From Verrucomicrobiia bacterium (GTDB lineage Bacteria; Verrucomicrobiota; Verrucomicrobiia; Verrucomicrobiales; Akkermansiaceae), in NCBI GenBank assembly GCA_947462875.1, contig CANHQJ010000022.1:1-64000 (forward strand): 64,000 nt of DNA. The letters run 5' to 3'. Both the position numbers and the translations under genes were made by a program. Positions 16,301 to 25,632 of this stretch are shown in pieces; positions within the stretch are counted from its first letter, which is position 1, and each line of letters opens with the position of its first letter. A model generated the notes under the pieces. The model worked only from the letters and a program-made list of their open reading frames with translations. It ran no database searches and was not told where the DNA came from.

Positions 16301-18796
16301 TCAATCCGTGATAAACACCTCGCGTGGCTTCGCACCTTCACCGGGGCCGATGAGGCCGCGGCTTTCGAGGATGTCCATCATGCGGGCGGCGCGGGTGTAG
16401 CCGAGGCGCAGGCGACGCTGGAGCAGGGAGGTGCTGGCTTTTTGTTCCTGGCGCACGACCTCGATGCATTTGATCACCAGGTCTTCGTCCACATCGGATT
16501 CGTCATTGTCTTCGCCGTCGCCGAAATTTCCGGTCTCGATGGCTTTGTGGATGTCGCTCTCGAAGTTCGGTTTGCCGAAGGCGGCGCAGTGGTCGACGAG
16601 GCGCTCGACTTCCGCATCGGACACAAAAGCGCCCTGCGAGCGTTCGAGTTTCGCCGAGCCGGGCGGGAGGTAGAGCATGTCGCCCTTGCCCACGAGTTTG
16701 TCGGCTCCCTTGGTGTCGAGAATCACGCGTGAATCGAGCTGGGAAGACACCTGGAACGCGATGCGGCAGGGGATGTTTGCCTTGATGATGCCTGTGACCA
16801 CATCGGCGCGCGGCGTCTGCGTGGCGATGATGAGGTGGATGCCGGCGGCGCGGGCTTTCTGGGCGATGCGGGCAATGCAGCCTTCGACATCGGCGGGGGC
16901 GGTCTGCATCAGGTCGGCGAGCTCGTCGATCAACACGACGATGTAGGGGAAACGATCGGGGAGTTTGTCGTCATCGGGGATGATGTCCTCCTCGTCTTCC
17001 TCGGGGCCGAGTTCGCCGGATTCCAGCGCAGCGGCGATGGACTCGATGGCCTCCATGTCCGGTTCTGGTTCGGGCTCTTTTTCCTCGAAGGGCAGATCGC
17101 CCATGATGGTTTTTTCGGGGCGCGGGCGGTTATTGTAGCCATCGAAATTGCGCACGCCGACCTTGGCAAAGATGCGGTAGCGTTTTTCCATCTCGTTCAC
17201 CACCCACTTGAGAGCGGCCACGGTTTTTTTCGGGTCCGTGACGACGGGCACCACGAGGTGGGGCAGTTTGTTGTAAATCTGCATTTCCACCACCTTCGGG
17301 TCCACCATGATGAAACGCAGTTCATCCGGGCCGAACTTGAACAAGATCGAGGCGATGATCGAATTGATGCACACCGATTTCCCCGAGCCCGTGGCACCGG
17401 CGACGAGTAGGTGCGGCATCGCGGCGAGGTCGCCGATGACGGTTTTCCCATACACATCCTTGCCGAGGGCGAGCGGGATTTTTTTCTTGGCGGAGCGGAA
17501 CTCCGGGTCTTGCAGCAGCTCGCGCAGCGGCACGGCGACTTTGTTCGAGTTCGCGATCTCGATGCCGACGGTGTCCTTCCCAGGAATGGGCGCGAGGATG
17601 TTGATACGCTCGGCGCAGGTGGAGCGGGCGAGGTCTGCCTCGAGCTGGGAAATGCGCGAGACTCGCATGCCCGGCGGCGGGTAAATTTCGTAACGCGTGA
17701 TCGTGGGGCCGCGGGTGATGTCGCCGGGGGTGACGTCGATGTTAAAGGACTTCAGCGTCTCGATGATGTTGCGCTGGATGGCGAGCAATTCGTCCTTGTC
17801 AGCCTCGGGGGCATCGGGGTTTTCATCGATATCCAGCAGGTCAAAGCCGGGGAGCTCGTAGTTTTCAAAGCCCGTCGTGGAGAGCGAGAGGTCCGGATCG
17901 CGTTTTCGCTCGAAGGGTTTGTCACCGGGATTCGGCGCGGCAGGGCGGCGGGCGGAGGCATCGATGATCTTCGGCGCGGGGGTGCTGACCAGCGGGAGGA
18001 ACTGCTGGTTGTCCTCCGGCATGGGGTTAAACAATGGCTTGAAATGACCGTTTTCATCCTCGGCGCTAGCGGGAGCGGTGCCGCGTTCGCGTTTGCGGCG
18101 TTCCTTTTCCGCCTCGCGTTCCTGGAGTCGGGCGAGTTCGCGCTCCTTGGCTTGCTGGGCTTCCTGTTGCTCAAGGCGTTTGGCCTGCCATTTTTGTTTG
18201 CTGACGGCCCAGCAGGCGCGGAAAAATTGAAGCGGGGGTACGCCGGTGATCATGATCAGTGCGACGATGTAGAGGCCGGAAAGCAGAATGATGCTGCCGA
18301 TTTTGCCGAGGAACATGGCAAAAACGTATTCGCCTATGCCCTTGCCGAGGATGCCGCCGGGGCCGGGGATGATGTAGGTTTTTTCCCAATCGGGAAACAA
18401 CAAGCCGGAAACATGCAGCAGCGAGGCGGCGCTGAGGCTGAGAATGGAGAAACCGATCATCGTGCGGCCCCAGAGGCGGGCATTGAACAGCATTTTCGCC
18501 AGGCCGAACCAGAGCAGGGCGACGGGAATCAGGTAGCCGGCGGCACCGAGCAGCAGCATCTGCGCGGCACCGATCAGGGCGCCGACGGGACCGATGAGGT
18601 TTTTCCGCTCCACGCCCTCGGGATGGCCATTGATGCCGAGAATTTTCGCTACGGGGGAATCGTGCGGAGTGTACGAAACAAGCGAAAGCAAGCAGACCAA
18701 GCCAGCGATGAGCAAAATGATGCCCAAAATCTCGCTATTGCGCTTGTCTGGCTCCGGGGGTGGTTCGCCACGTTTGATGTTCTCGTTTTTCGCCAT
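16301..18796 (-). CDS. ftsK: DNA translocase FtsK/SpoIIIE
   Basis: An 831-residue septum-located DNA pump that clears and aligns chromosome termini during division. The N-terminus has about four membrane helices (residues 25-200), then a charged Gln/Glu/Arg-rich linker. The RecA-like motor has Walker A GATGSGKSV near residue 470 and Walker B VVLIDELADLM near 620, with the HLIIATQTPRADVVTG segment following. The C-terminal gamma winged helix, which reads KOPS polarity sites in other bacteria, is present (SLLQRRLRLGYTRAARMMDILE). The motor carries an acidic insert (EKEPEPEPDMEAIES; GPEEDEEDI) before the Walker B. Gene symbol by family. Confidence 0.95.
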   Translation of the reverse strand: MAKNENIKRGEPPPEPDKRNSEILGIILLIAGLVCLLSLVSYTPHDSPVAKILGINGHPEGVERKNLIGPVGALIGAAQMLLLGAAGYLIPVALLWFGLAKMLFNARLWGRTMIGFSILSLSAASLLHVSGLLFPDWEKTYIIPGPGGILGKGIGEYVFAMFLGKIGSIILLSGLYIVALIMITGVPPLQFFRACWAVSKQKWQAKRLEQQEAQQAKERELARLQEREAEKERRKRERGTAPASAEDENGHFKPLFNPMPEDNQQFLPLVSTPAPKIIDASARRPAAPNPGDKPFERKRDPDLSLSTTGFENYELPGFDLLDIDENPDAPEADKDELLAIQRNIIETLKSFNIDVTPGDITRGPTITRYEIYPPPGMRVSRISQLEADLARSTCAERINILAPIPGKDTVGIEIANSNKVAVPLRELLQDPEFRSAKKKIPLALGKDVYGKTVIGDLAAMPHLLVAGATGSGKSVCINSIIASILFKFGPDELRFIMVDPKVVEMQIYNKLPHLVVPVVTDPKKTVAALKWVVNEMEKRYRIFAKVGVRNFDGYNNRPRPEKTIMGDLPFEEKEPEPEPDMEAIESIAAALESGELGPEEDEEDIIPDDDKLPDRFPYIVVLIDELADLMQTAPADVEGCIARIAQKARAAGIHLIIATQTPRADVVTGIIKANIPCRIAFQVSSQLDSRVILDTKGADKLVGKGDMLYLPPGSAKLERSQGAFVSDAEVERLVDHCAAFGKPNFESDIHKAIETGNFGDGEDNDESDVDEDLVIKCIEVVRQEQKASTSLLQRRLRLGYTRAARMMDILESRGLIGPGEGAKPREVFITD

Positions 18797-18976
18797 AACT
18801 TCTGAGGCAGCAAGAGGATGAACTGCTTTCAGAGCTGCGGCAAGCCTGATTTTCAGGAAACTTTAAGCTTTTTCGGGGGAGATGGGTGAGTGCGGACCTG
18901 ATTGTGTGTGCCTGTTGCCCTCCGTTCGATTTGTTCTTGTGAACGCTGGGTGCTTTGGTAGACTGGCGGCACAAAG

Positions 18977-19417
18977 ATGAAATACACACACAAACGGGCG
19001 TTATTGGGAGGGATGATGGTGTTGTTTTGCCAGTGTCAGGATGTCGAGCGGCAGGCGGATCGGGCGCAGTTTCATGCGGCCGATGCGAATGGCGATGGCA
19101 AGCTGACTCTGGACGAGGCGCGGAACTTCGAGCACTCGCGTGTTTTCAAGCTCATCGACTACGATCAAAACGGCGTCATTTCCCTGCAAGAGGCGAAGGA
19201 CATCGCGCCGGAGTTCACGCGGGCGAAGTTCGACGCCTATGATCGCAATCGCGATGGCAAGGTGACCTATGCCGAGTATTTCAAGACACAAACGGCCAAG
19301 GGCTATGTGAAGCAACGCTTCGAGGCCGCCGATGCGGATGGCGATGGTTTCGTGACCATCAAGGAAGCGGATGCGCGGGTGCGGTTCTTGCAGGCCTATG
19401 CGGGTGGGGAAATGTAA
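18977..19417 (+). CDS. Exported EF-hand calcium-binding protein
   Basis: A 146-residue protein with four EF-hand loops in sequence: DANGDGKLTLDE, DYDQNGVISLQE, DRNRDGKVTYAE and DADGDGFVTIKE. All show the D-x-[DN]-x-[DN]-G pattern with a Glu at position 12. The first 20 residues are basic then hydrophobic (KRALLGGMMVLFCQC), suggesting a signal peptide, possibly with a non-standard lipobox. It lies 18 bases before a DinG-type helicase gene on the same strand. Proteins of this kind are frequent in PVC bacteria; the calcium-dependent role is not known. Confidence 0.8.
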   Translation: MKYTHKRALLGGMMVLFCQCQDVERQADRAQFHAADANGDGKLTLDEARNFEHSRVFKLIDYDQNGVISLQEAKDIAPEFTRAKFDAYDRNRDGKVTYAEYFKTQTAKGYVKQRFEAADADGDGFVTIKEADARVRFLQAYAGGEM

Positions 19418-19435
19418 GCGCTGGGGTCCGATCGC

Positions 19436-21451
19436 ATGATTTCGGTCACAGAAGGGCTCGCGGTGCCGGGATTGGTGGAGGAAATGCAGTTGGCATTTTC
19501 CACCGAGGGCGTTTTGGGGCGATCGAAGGACTTTGAATACCGCCCGCAACAACAGCAGCTTGCGGTGGCGGTGGCGGAGGCCCTGGTGCAGCGGAGTTGT
19601 GTGATTGCGGAAGCGGGCACGGGGGTGGGGAAATCCCTGGCCTACCTGCTGCCAGCCGCGCGTTTTGCGCTGGAGACAGGGCGCAAGGCGGTGATCTCCA
19701 CGCATACGATCAATTTGCAGGAGCAGCTCATTCGCAAAGACATTCCCATCGTACGTAAGGTCCTGCGCGATGAATTTCCCGCTGTGTTGCTGAAGGGGCG
19801 GGGGAATTACCTTTGTCCGGTGCGGTTGCGTCGGGCGATCGAACAAACGGCGGATCTTTTCACGAGTTCCGAAGACGAGGAACTGCGCTCGATCGCGCGC
19901 TGGGCGGAGGCGACGCACGATGGCACACTGAGCGATCTGCCTTTCACGCCTTCACCAAAAATCTGGGCGCAGGTATGCAGCGACCCGCACATTTGCACGG
20001 CGCGGCTGTGCGGACCGCGCGGGAATTGTTTTTTTCAAGAGGCGCGCAAGGCGGCGGCGGAGGCGAAGATGGTGGTGGTGAATCACACCTTGTTTTTCGC
20101 GTTGTTAGGCGCGGCGGATGACGGCATGGAGGCGGATGCGGGCGCGATGAACGGCTTTCTTTTTCCGAACGACTTCGTGGTGCTGGATGAGGCCCACACC
20201 GTGGAGCACGTGGCCGCGGCACAGCTCGGGCTGCGACTGAGCCAGGCGGGGCTGAAATACGAGCTGATGCGGCTCTATCATCCGCGCACCAAAAAAGGCC
20301 TGTTGAAGAGCTATCGCAAGGCCTCGGCGATGAAGGCTGTGGAAGCACTGTTAGACGAAGCGGAGAACTTTTTCTATCAAGTGGGCGAGTGCGTGCGCTT
20401 CGGCGAATACTCGCGTGAGTTCCGCGTGCGGCGGCCGGGATTGGTGGAAAACACTTTGGCCGCACCGCTGCGTGCGCTGTGGTCGGAGATCGATGACCTC
20501 GCTGCCGATGTGGAGGGCGATACCAGCAAGGCGGAGCTGGCGGAAGTATCACGCAAGCTGCGCGAAGTGCACGGCACGGTGCAGGTGTTTCTCGATCAGC
20601 AGCAGGAGGGCAATGTCTATTGGGTGGAGCGTGGCGGTCGCGAGGAGGTGCAGTTTTCCCTGCATGCCGCGCCGGTGGAGGTGGCGGAGAGCTTGCGCAG
20701 GTTGCTGTTTGCGCCGGAAAAAACCTGCATCATGACGAGCGCGACGCTGGGCGTCGGCGATCCTTCCTTGCAGTGGTTCAAGGGGCGCGTCGGTGCCGAG
20801 CAGGTGCGCAGTTTGAGCATCGGCAGTCCTTTTGATTACAAGAGGCAGATGAAGGTGAAAATTTTCCGCGACATGCCCGAGCCGTCGCATCCGACCTACA
20901 ACAAGGCACTGGCGCAGGCGATTCAGATATCGGTCGAGGCCAGCGAGGGGCGCGCGTTTGTGTTGTTCACCAGTTACCGGGCGATGCGCGATGCGGCGAC
21001 GCAGTTGGAGGCCTTTTTCCGCAAAAAGGGCTGGCAGCTCATTGTGCAAGGCGCGGGCATGACGCGTCACCGCATGATCGAGGAATTCCGCAACGACATT
21101 CACAGCGTGCTGTTTGGCACCGATAGTTTCTGGACGGGCGTGGATGTGCCGGGCGAGTCGCTCTCGAATGTGGTGGTCACGCGCTTGCCGTTTTCGGTGC
21201 CGGATCATCCGCTCACGCAGTCGCGCATCGAGGCGATCGAGGCCGCGGGAGGCAATGCCTTCATGGAATACAGCGTGCCCGAGGCCATCCTGAAAATGCG
21301 CCAAGGCGTGGGCCGCCTCATCCGCACGGCGAAAGATCACGGCTTCGTGCACATCCTCGACAACCGCATTCTCACGAAGCGCTACGGCAAAAATTTCCTG
21401 CAAGCCCTGCCGGACGCGCCGGTGGAGGAAGTGTATCTCTATCCTCGCTAG
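19436..21451 (+). CDS. dinG: DinG/YoaA-type ATP-dependent DNA helicase
   Basis: A 671-residue XPD-like superfamily 2 helicase, 5'-3', for resolving R-loops or damaged forks. Walker A AEAGTGVGKS lies near residues 58-67 and the DEAH box VLDEAHT near 250. Iron-sulfur-cluster cysteines are visible at YLCPVR (about 126) and in CSDPHICTARLCGPRGNC (about 180-198). The C-terminal motor has GTDSFWTGVDVPGE and the final QGVGRLIRTAKDHG motif VI. It starts 18 bases after the EF-hand gene and its stop lies one base from the stop of the convergent SDR gene. The subfamily (DinG versus YoaA) cannot be told by eye. Confidence 0.92.
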   Translation: MISVTEGLAVPGLVEEMQLAFSTEGVLGRSKDFEYRPQQQQLAVAVAEALVQRSCVIAEAGTGVGKSLAYLLPAARFALETGRKAVISTHTINLQEQLIRKDIPIVRKVLRDEFPAVLLKGRGNYLCPVRLRRAIEQTADLFTSSEDEELRSIARWAEATHDGTLSDLPFTPSPKIWAQVCSDPHICTARLCGPRGNCFFQEARKAAAEAKMVVVNHTLFFALLGAADDGMEADAGAMNGFLFPNDFVVLDEAHTVEHVAAAQLGLRLSQAGLKYELMRLYHPRTKKGLLKSYRKASAMKAVEALLDEAENFFYQVGECVRFGEYSREFRVRRPGLVENTLAAPLRALWSEIDDLAADVEGDTSKAELAEVSRKLREVHGTVQVFLDQQQEGNVYWVERGGREEVQFSLHAAPVEVAESLRRLLFAPEKTCIMTSATLGVGDPSLQWFKGRVGAEQVRSLSIGSPFDYKRQMKVKIFRDMPEPSHPTYNKALAQAIQISVEASEGRAFVLFTSYRAMRDAATQLEAFFRKKGWQLIVQGAGMTRHRMIEEFRNDIHSVLFGTDSFWTGVDVPGESLSNVVVTRLPFSVPDHPLTQSRIEAIEAAGGNAFMEYSVPEAILKMRQGVGRLIRTAKDHGFVHILDNRILTKRYGKNFLQALPDAPVEEVYLYPR

Positions 21452-21452
21452 A

Positions 21453-22151
21453 TTAGGAAAACAGACGCACGGAAGAAAGTCCGCCGTCGGGGCGCAGGAC
21501 TTGTCCGGTGAGGAAGCGGCTGTGATCGCTGAGCAGGAAATCCATCAGCGCTACGACATCGCGCGGGTCGCCGACTTGTTGCAGCGGATGCCGTTTTGCG
21601 GCGGCGGCGCGTTTGGTTTCATCGCTCAGCAGCGGGCTGGCGAGGGTGGTATCGGTGAGCGATGGCGCGATCACATTGACGCGGATCAGCGGCGCCCACT
21701 CGGCGGCGAGGCTGCGGGCCAGGCCTTCCACGGCTCCCTTGGCGGCGGCGATCGAGGCGTGAAACGGCATGCCCTGCGCGACGGCGATGGTGGAGAACAG
21801 CACCACCGAGGCACTGCCGCTGGCCTTGAGCGCGGGCATGGCGGACTGCAAGACATGAATGGCACCGAGCAGATTGACTTGCAGGTCCCGCGCCAGGTCC
21901 TCGCTGCTGAGGCGATGAAACGGTTTCAGGGTGATGGTGCCGGGGCAATACACGAGGCCATCGAGTTTTTCCGGCCATGAGAGAGGCGTGGGTGCGGTGG
22001 CATCGAAGTGCTGCGCATGGATGCCCCGGGCGGCGAGGAGTTGCGGTTGGCGACAGGCGATGTGGAGCTCGTGCCCTGCGTGTTGCCAGTATTCCCGGGC
22101 TGCGGCGCCGATGCCCGACGTTCCTCCAATCAATGCGATGCGTTTTGCCAT
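21453..22151 (-). CDS. SDR-family protein lacking the catalytic Tyr
   Basis: A 232-residue Rossmann-fold short-chain dehydrogenase/reductase family member. The cofactor loop is GGTSGIG near residue 9; an SDR-like strand LVYCPGTITLKP stands in for the usual NNAG. The catalytic Ser position is in VVLFSTIAVAQG. At the YxxxK active site the sequence is IAAAK, so Tyr is replaced by Ile (codon ATC), while the Lys is kept. Loss of Tyr would prevent standard proton transfer, so this may be a non-dehydrogenase, binding protein or altered enzyme. The frame extends 71 codons upstream without family similarity; MAKRIALIGG is the real start. Confidence 0.85.
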   Translation of the reverse strand: MAKRIALIGGTSGIGAAAREYWQHAGHELHIACRQPQLLAARGIHAQHFDATAPTPLSWPEKLDGLVYCPGTITLKPFHRLSSEDLARDLQVNLLGAIHVLQSAMPALKASGSASVVLFSTIAVAQGMPFHASIAAAKGAVEGLARSLAAEWAPLIRVNVIAPSLTDTTLASPLLSDETKRAAAAKRHPLQQVGDPRDVVALMDFLLSDHSRFLTGQVLRPDGGLSSVRLFS

Positions 22152-22201
22152 GCGGGATCTTCGCCGAGAAAATTCCCGCGTCAAGCTGCGCGCGGAAATT
22201 G

Positions 22202-23152
22202 TTAGGACGCGGCGCGATTGAGCTGCTCGCGGCGGAAGGCGGTGGGGGAGGTGCCGGTGATGCGGGCGAAGGAGCGATTGAACTGCGAGAGCGATTGGTA
22301 GCCGATCTGGTAGGCGATTTCCGACACGCGCACTTCCGGGCGCAGCAGCTCGCGCTTGGCCCACTCGATGCGGCAGCGGTTGATGTAGTCGGTGAGGGTG
22401 AGATCGGTGGTCTCCTTGAACAAGCGGCAGAAATGCGATTCCGATAGACCGGCCACGCGCGCGACTTCGCCGAGCGGCAGGGCCTGATCGAGGTGCTCGT
22501 GAATGTATTTTTTCGCCTTGGCGATGGCAGCCGGCTCGGAGCCTTGATCGATGATGGAGAGCTGCTCGGTGTAGTGGGAGAGCTGCTCCGCGAAGCTGGC
22601 GAGCAGTGTCACCATGCTCTGGTAGCGCTGCGGTTCGACGGTGCGCGTTTGGAAATAGGCGTCACGCAGGAGGGCGATGTCTTCCTTGGCGATCGTTTTT
22701 TTTCCCAACATCGCCAGCACGTCTTTGAACGAATGCTCATCAGGCGTGGTGGAAAAGACCTGGCCGGTTTTGAGATAGGCGATGGTCGAGGCACCCAGCT
22801 TGATCGGCACGGCGGTGGCGTTGAGTCCGGCGAAGCAGTGGCAGGTCGAGGGACCGGCGACATCTGCCTCCTTCATGAGGCGCGCATTGACGTCGATGCA
22901 GGCGTGGCAGGCGCTTTTGCAGAGATTCAATTTCTCGCAGAAGGGACTGCGATTGATGCTTTGGTCATCGAGGCACCACTTCTCCGTATCCGATGCGACG
23001 AGGCGCAACGGCAACCCTGTGGCGGCGCGGAAGGCGTCTTGGTAGATGGTGAAACGTTCCGACGAGAGCAGGCGCTCGAAAATCGCGTTTTGGAACGACT
23101 TATGGGACTGAGTCGGCGGTTGCGAAGTTTCCGGGAGTGGCATCGGCGGCAT
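22202..23152 (-). CDS. PocR-sensor AraC-family regulator
   Basis: About 316 residues. The N-terminal half is a PocR-type ligand-sensing domain (PF10114) with its Cys cluster (CEKLNLCKSACHACID and later STCHCFAG), likely binding a small metabolite or metal. The C-terminal 100 residues are an AraC double helix-turn-helix (GEVARVAGLSESHFCRLFKE; VSEIAYQIGYQSLSQFNRSF). The start could be the Met at 23152 or at 23143; either overlaps the end of the upstream ATPase gene by about 50 bases, so the two are co-expressed. The gene before it in the operon is a copper ATPase, making metal or redox sensing a reasonable inference. Confidence 0.85.
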   Translation of the reverse strand: MPPMPLPETSQPPTQSHKSFQNAIFERLLSSERFTIYQDAFRAATGLPLRLVASDTEKWCLDDQSINRSPFCEKLNLCKSACHACIDVNARLMKEADVAGPSTCHCFAGLNATAVPIKLGASTIAYLKTGQVFSTTPDEHSFKDVLAMLGKKTIAKEDIALLRDAYFQTRTVEPQRYQSMVTLLASFAEQLSHYTEQLSIIDQGSEPAAIAKAKKYIHEHLDQALPLGEVARVAGLSESHFCRLFKETTDLTLTDYINRCRIEWAKRELLRPEVRVSEIAYQIGYQSLSQFNRSFARITGTSPTAFRREQLNRAAS

Positions 23153-25526
23153 TATACGGAGACCGCTGGGATTTTTCAATCAAAGAACGTCGATTTCTGA
23201 GAGATAATGCCACAATCGCCAGAGAAACCAGCGAACTGAGCGGCATCAGGATCGCCGCGAGAAGCGGATTCATTTGACCGTAAAGGGAAATGGCGATGAC
23301 GCTGAGATTGTAGAGCAGGGCGAAAAGAAAGGCGTTTCTCACGCCATGAGCTCTCGCGGTGGCGAGGGAAAACATCTGCGGCAGGAAGGAGAGCCCGGCG
23401 CCGAGCGTGTAAAAGTCCGCTTTGCTCTCCAGCAACGAGCGGTCGGTCACGGGCGTGCCGGTGACATAGGCGGCATCGAAGGCGAGCGAGTCATTCGCGC
23501 CATCGCCGAGGTAGAGGGTATCATCCGCATTGATCTGCCGCACCGAGGCGGCCTTTTGCTCGGGTGTCAGGCCGCCATGAGCGTGGTGTTGATCGATGTG
23601 TAGCGCCTCCGCGATGCGGCGCACTTTATCCGGGTGATCGCCGGAGCAGATGTGCAGTTGCATGCCCTTGCGCCGTAACACATCCAATGCCACGCGCGCC
23701 GAGGGGCGCAGGGAATCGCGGAAGATCAGGCGCGCCCGGCATTTTCCATCGCAGCAAAAGTCCGTGCCCATGAGATGCGGATCCGCCAGTGAGTCGATGG
23801 TTTTCCATCCCGGGCGACCGAGCGACCAGTGATGTTTCCCATCGAAATACTCCAGTCCCATGCCGGGCGTTTCCTCCACGGTTCCCTCGCTGGTGCGCTG
23901 GAGCAGTTTCTGCCCGCGATGTCCGAGCTGCTCCAACAAACTGCGGGATACCGGATGCAGCGAGCCGTGGGTGAGCCGGGCGAGCGCCTGCGCGGCCTCG
24001 TCGTCCAGTTGCTCGACGGCCTCGGGATTTTCCAACACCGGGCGCTCCAAAGTGAGGGTGCCGGTTTTGTCGAAAATGATGTGTTTTACTTTTCGGATGC
24101 GCGACCAGAAAGTCGTTGAGCGCAGGAATACTCCCCAGCGCTGAAGCTGGGTCGCGGCGAGATCATCGGCCAAAGGAATGGCCACGCCAAGCGCACAGGG
24201 GCAGGAGACCACGAAGACCGAGATCATCACTTGTAGCCCGTGAATCCACTGCTGATGCAAGGCATGCCATCCGAAGCCCGCCACGCCGATGAGCAAGATC
24301 ACCGCCAGCCAGTAGCGCAGCAGGGTGTCGAGAAACGCATGGCCACGCTCCTGCGCGGCGGGGGCGGTCAGTCGTGCCAGCAGCGAATCCGCCCACGCCT
24401 CCGAGGCCTGCAGCGACACGTCCTGGCGGCTTAACAAAATCGCTCCCGCCGGCAAGCGTGAGCCTACCGCAAACGAGACGGATTCGGCCTCGCCATTGAT
24501 CCACTCTAACGAAAACGAAGCCTGCTGCGCGGTGACCACGGCCGCCACGGGATTGGCCTGACCGGGCCGCAGCAGAAATTCATCGCCTGCCGTGAGTTCG
24601 TGCAGTGCCATTTCCCTCGCTGGTTCGCCGACAGCGGTGAACGATTGCGGCACGGGTTGCTGGCGGACCAGACGCTTGCGATTCCGCTCCACGGCCGATG
24701 TTTGCAGCGCGCGACCGACCAACATGAGGAAGACAAACATCGCCACGAAATCAAAATACAGCAAGCCCTCGGCCCCCGTGAGCCAGCCGATGATGGAGCC
24801 CGCATACGCCGCGATCAGGCCGAGTGCGATGGGCAGATCGATGTGCACGGTGCCCATGCGCAAGGCGCGCCAGGCTTTTTTCATGAACCAGGTGCCGCCG
24901 ATCAGCATCGCAAAAGTCGCGGAGAGAAACGTGATCAGTCGGAACAAATCCGCATACATGAAATCGCGTGGCATGCCCAGATAGGTCGGCAGCGTGAAAG
25001 CCATCGCATTCAGCGCGAAGGCCCCGCACAGCCCCATGCGTGCCATCAATTTCTGCTGCTCGCCATGACCCGCGCGTTGTTCCCCTGGCGCGGCGATGTA
25101 GCCGAATTGCGTGATCTCGCGCAGAAATGCCGCGATGTCGCACTGCCCCGGCAGCCACTCGAGATGCAGCATGCCCTGCGTGGGATGCGCGGCGGCGCGG
25201 ATCGAGCCGGCGTGGCGGGCGAATATCGTCTCGATCATCCACACGCAGCCGACACAGGAGATGCCATCGAGCGAGAGATCCAGCGATGCCTCTTCGCGGC
25301 CGTCCTTTTCCGCCGCCTCGATCAGCGCGGGCAGCCAGGAAAAATCGTGTTCCTCAAACGGTCTGCTTTTCACCGGTGTGGTCGCCAGGCCTTGTTTCAA
25401 ATCATAAAACTGATCCAGTCCGTTATCGTTGATCAGCCGGAACACATACTCGCATCCATGGCAGCAGAATTCCTCCTCCGCTTTGCGCGGGGAAAAGGCG
25501 GTGTTGCAGTGACGGCACGACTTCAT
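23100..25526 (-). CDS. FixI/CcoI-type copper P1B ATPase
   Basis: An 808-residue heavy-metal ATPase of the membrane. The N-terminus has the metal-binding domain specific to FixI/CcoI-like pumps (CRHCNTAFSPRKAEEEFCCHGCE), then an HMA domain with GISCVGCVWMIE. Six to eight membrane helices follow, with the CPC ion-binding motif SCPCALGVAIP. The phosphorylation site is DKTGTLT and the hinge is GDGANDSLA. FixI/CcoI pumps export copper for cbb3-type oxidase assembly; no ccoNOQP, ccoG or ccoS gene is adjacent here, so the target oxidase is elsewhere or the pump has another role. The 3' end overlaps the PocR/AraC gene. Confidence 0.9.
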   Translation of the reverse strand: MKSCRHCNTAFSPRKAEEEFCCHGCEYVFRLINDNGLDQFYDLKQGLATTPVKSRPFEEHDFSWLPALIEAAEKDGREEASLDLSLDGISCVGCVWMIETIFARHAGSIRAAAHPTQGMLHLEWLPGQCDIAAFLREITQFGYIAAPGEQRAGHGEQQKLMARMGLCGAFALNAMAFTLPTYLGMPRDFMYADLFRLITFLSATFAMLIGGTWFMKKAWRALRMGTVHIDLPIALGLIAAYAGSIIGWLTGAEGLLYFDFVAMFVFLMLVGRALQTSAVERNRKRLVRQQPVPQSFTAVGEPAREMALHELTAGDEFLLRPGQANPVAAVVTAQQASFSLEWINGEAESVSFAVGSRLPAGAILLSRQDVSLQASEAWADSLLARLTAPAAQERGHAFLDTLLRYWLAVILLIGVAGFGWHALHQQWIHGLQVMISVFVVSCPCALGVAIPLADDLAATQLQRWGVFLRSTTFWSRIRKVKHIIFDKTGTLTLERPVLENPEAVEQLDDEAAQALARLTHGSLHPVSRSLLEQLGHRGQKLLQRTSEGTVEETPGMGLEYFDGKHHWSLGRPGWKTIDSLADPHLMGTDFCCDGKCRARLIFRDSLRPSARVALDVLRRKGMQLHICSGDHPDKVRRIAEALHIDQHHAHGGLTPEQKAASVRQINADDTLYLGDGANDSLAFDAAYVTGTPVTDRSLLESKADFYTLGAGLSFLPQMFSLATARAHGVRNAFLFALLYNLSVIAISLYGQMNPLLAAILMPLSSLVSLAIVALSLRNRRSLIEKSQRSPYNAADATPGNFATADSVP

Positions 25527-25632
25527 GAGGCAGGAGAGTCACAGAAAGGATCCGATTCCGCTACGCAGGCTTTGCGATTCGACGCGCATTCTTTGCCATT
25601 GCAGAGCAGTTGCCGCTTGCCTAGCATGGCGC

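Noticed and set aside
17411-18805. 464-codon plus-strand frame opposite ftsK
   Set aside because: A shadow of the FtsK gene; it lacks any family similarity.
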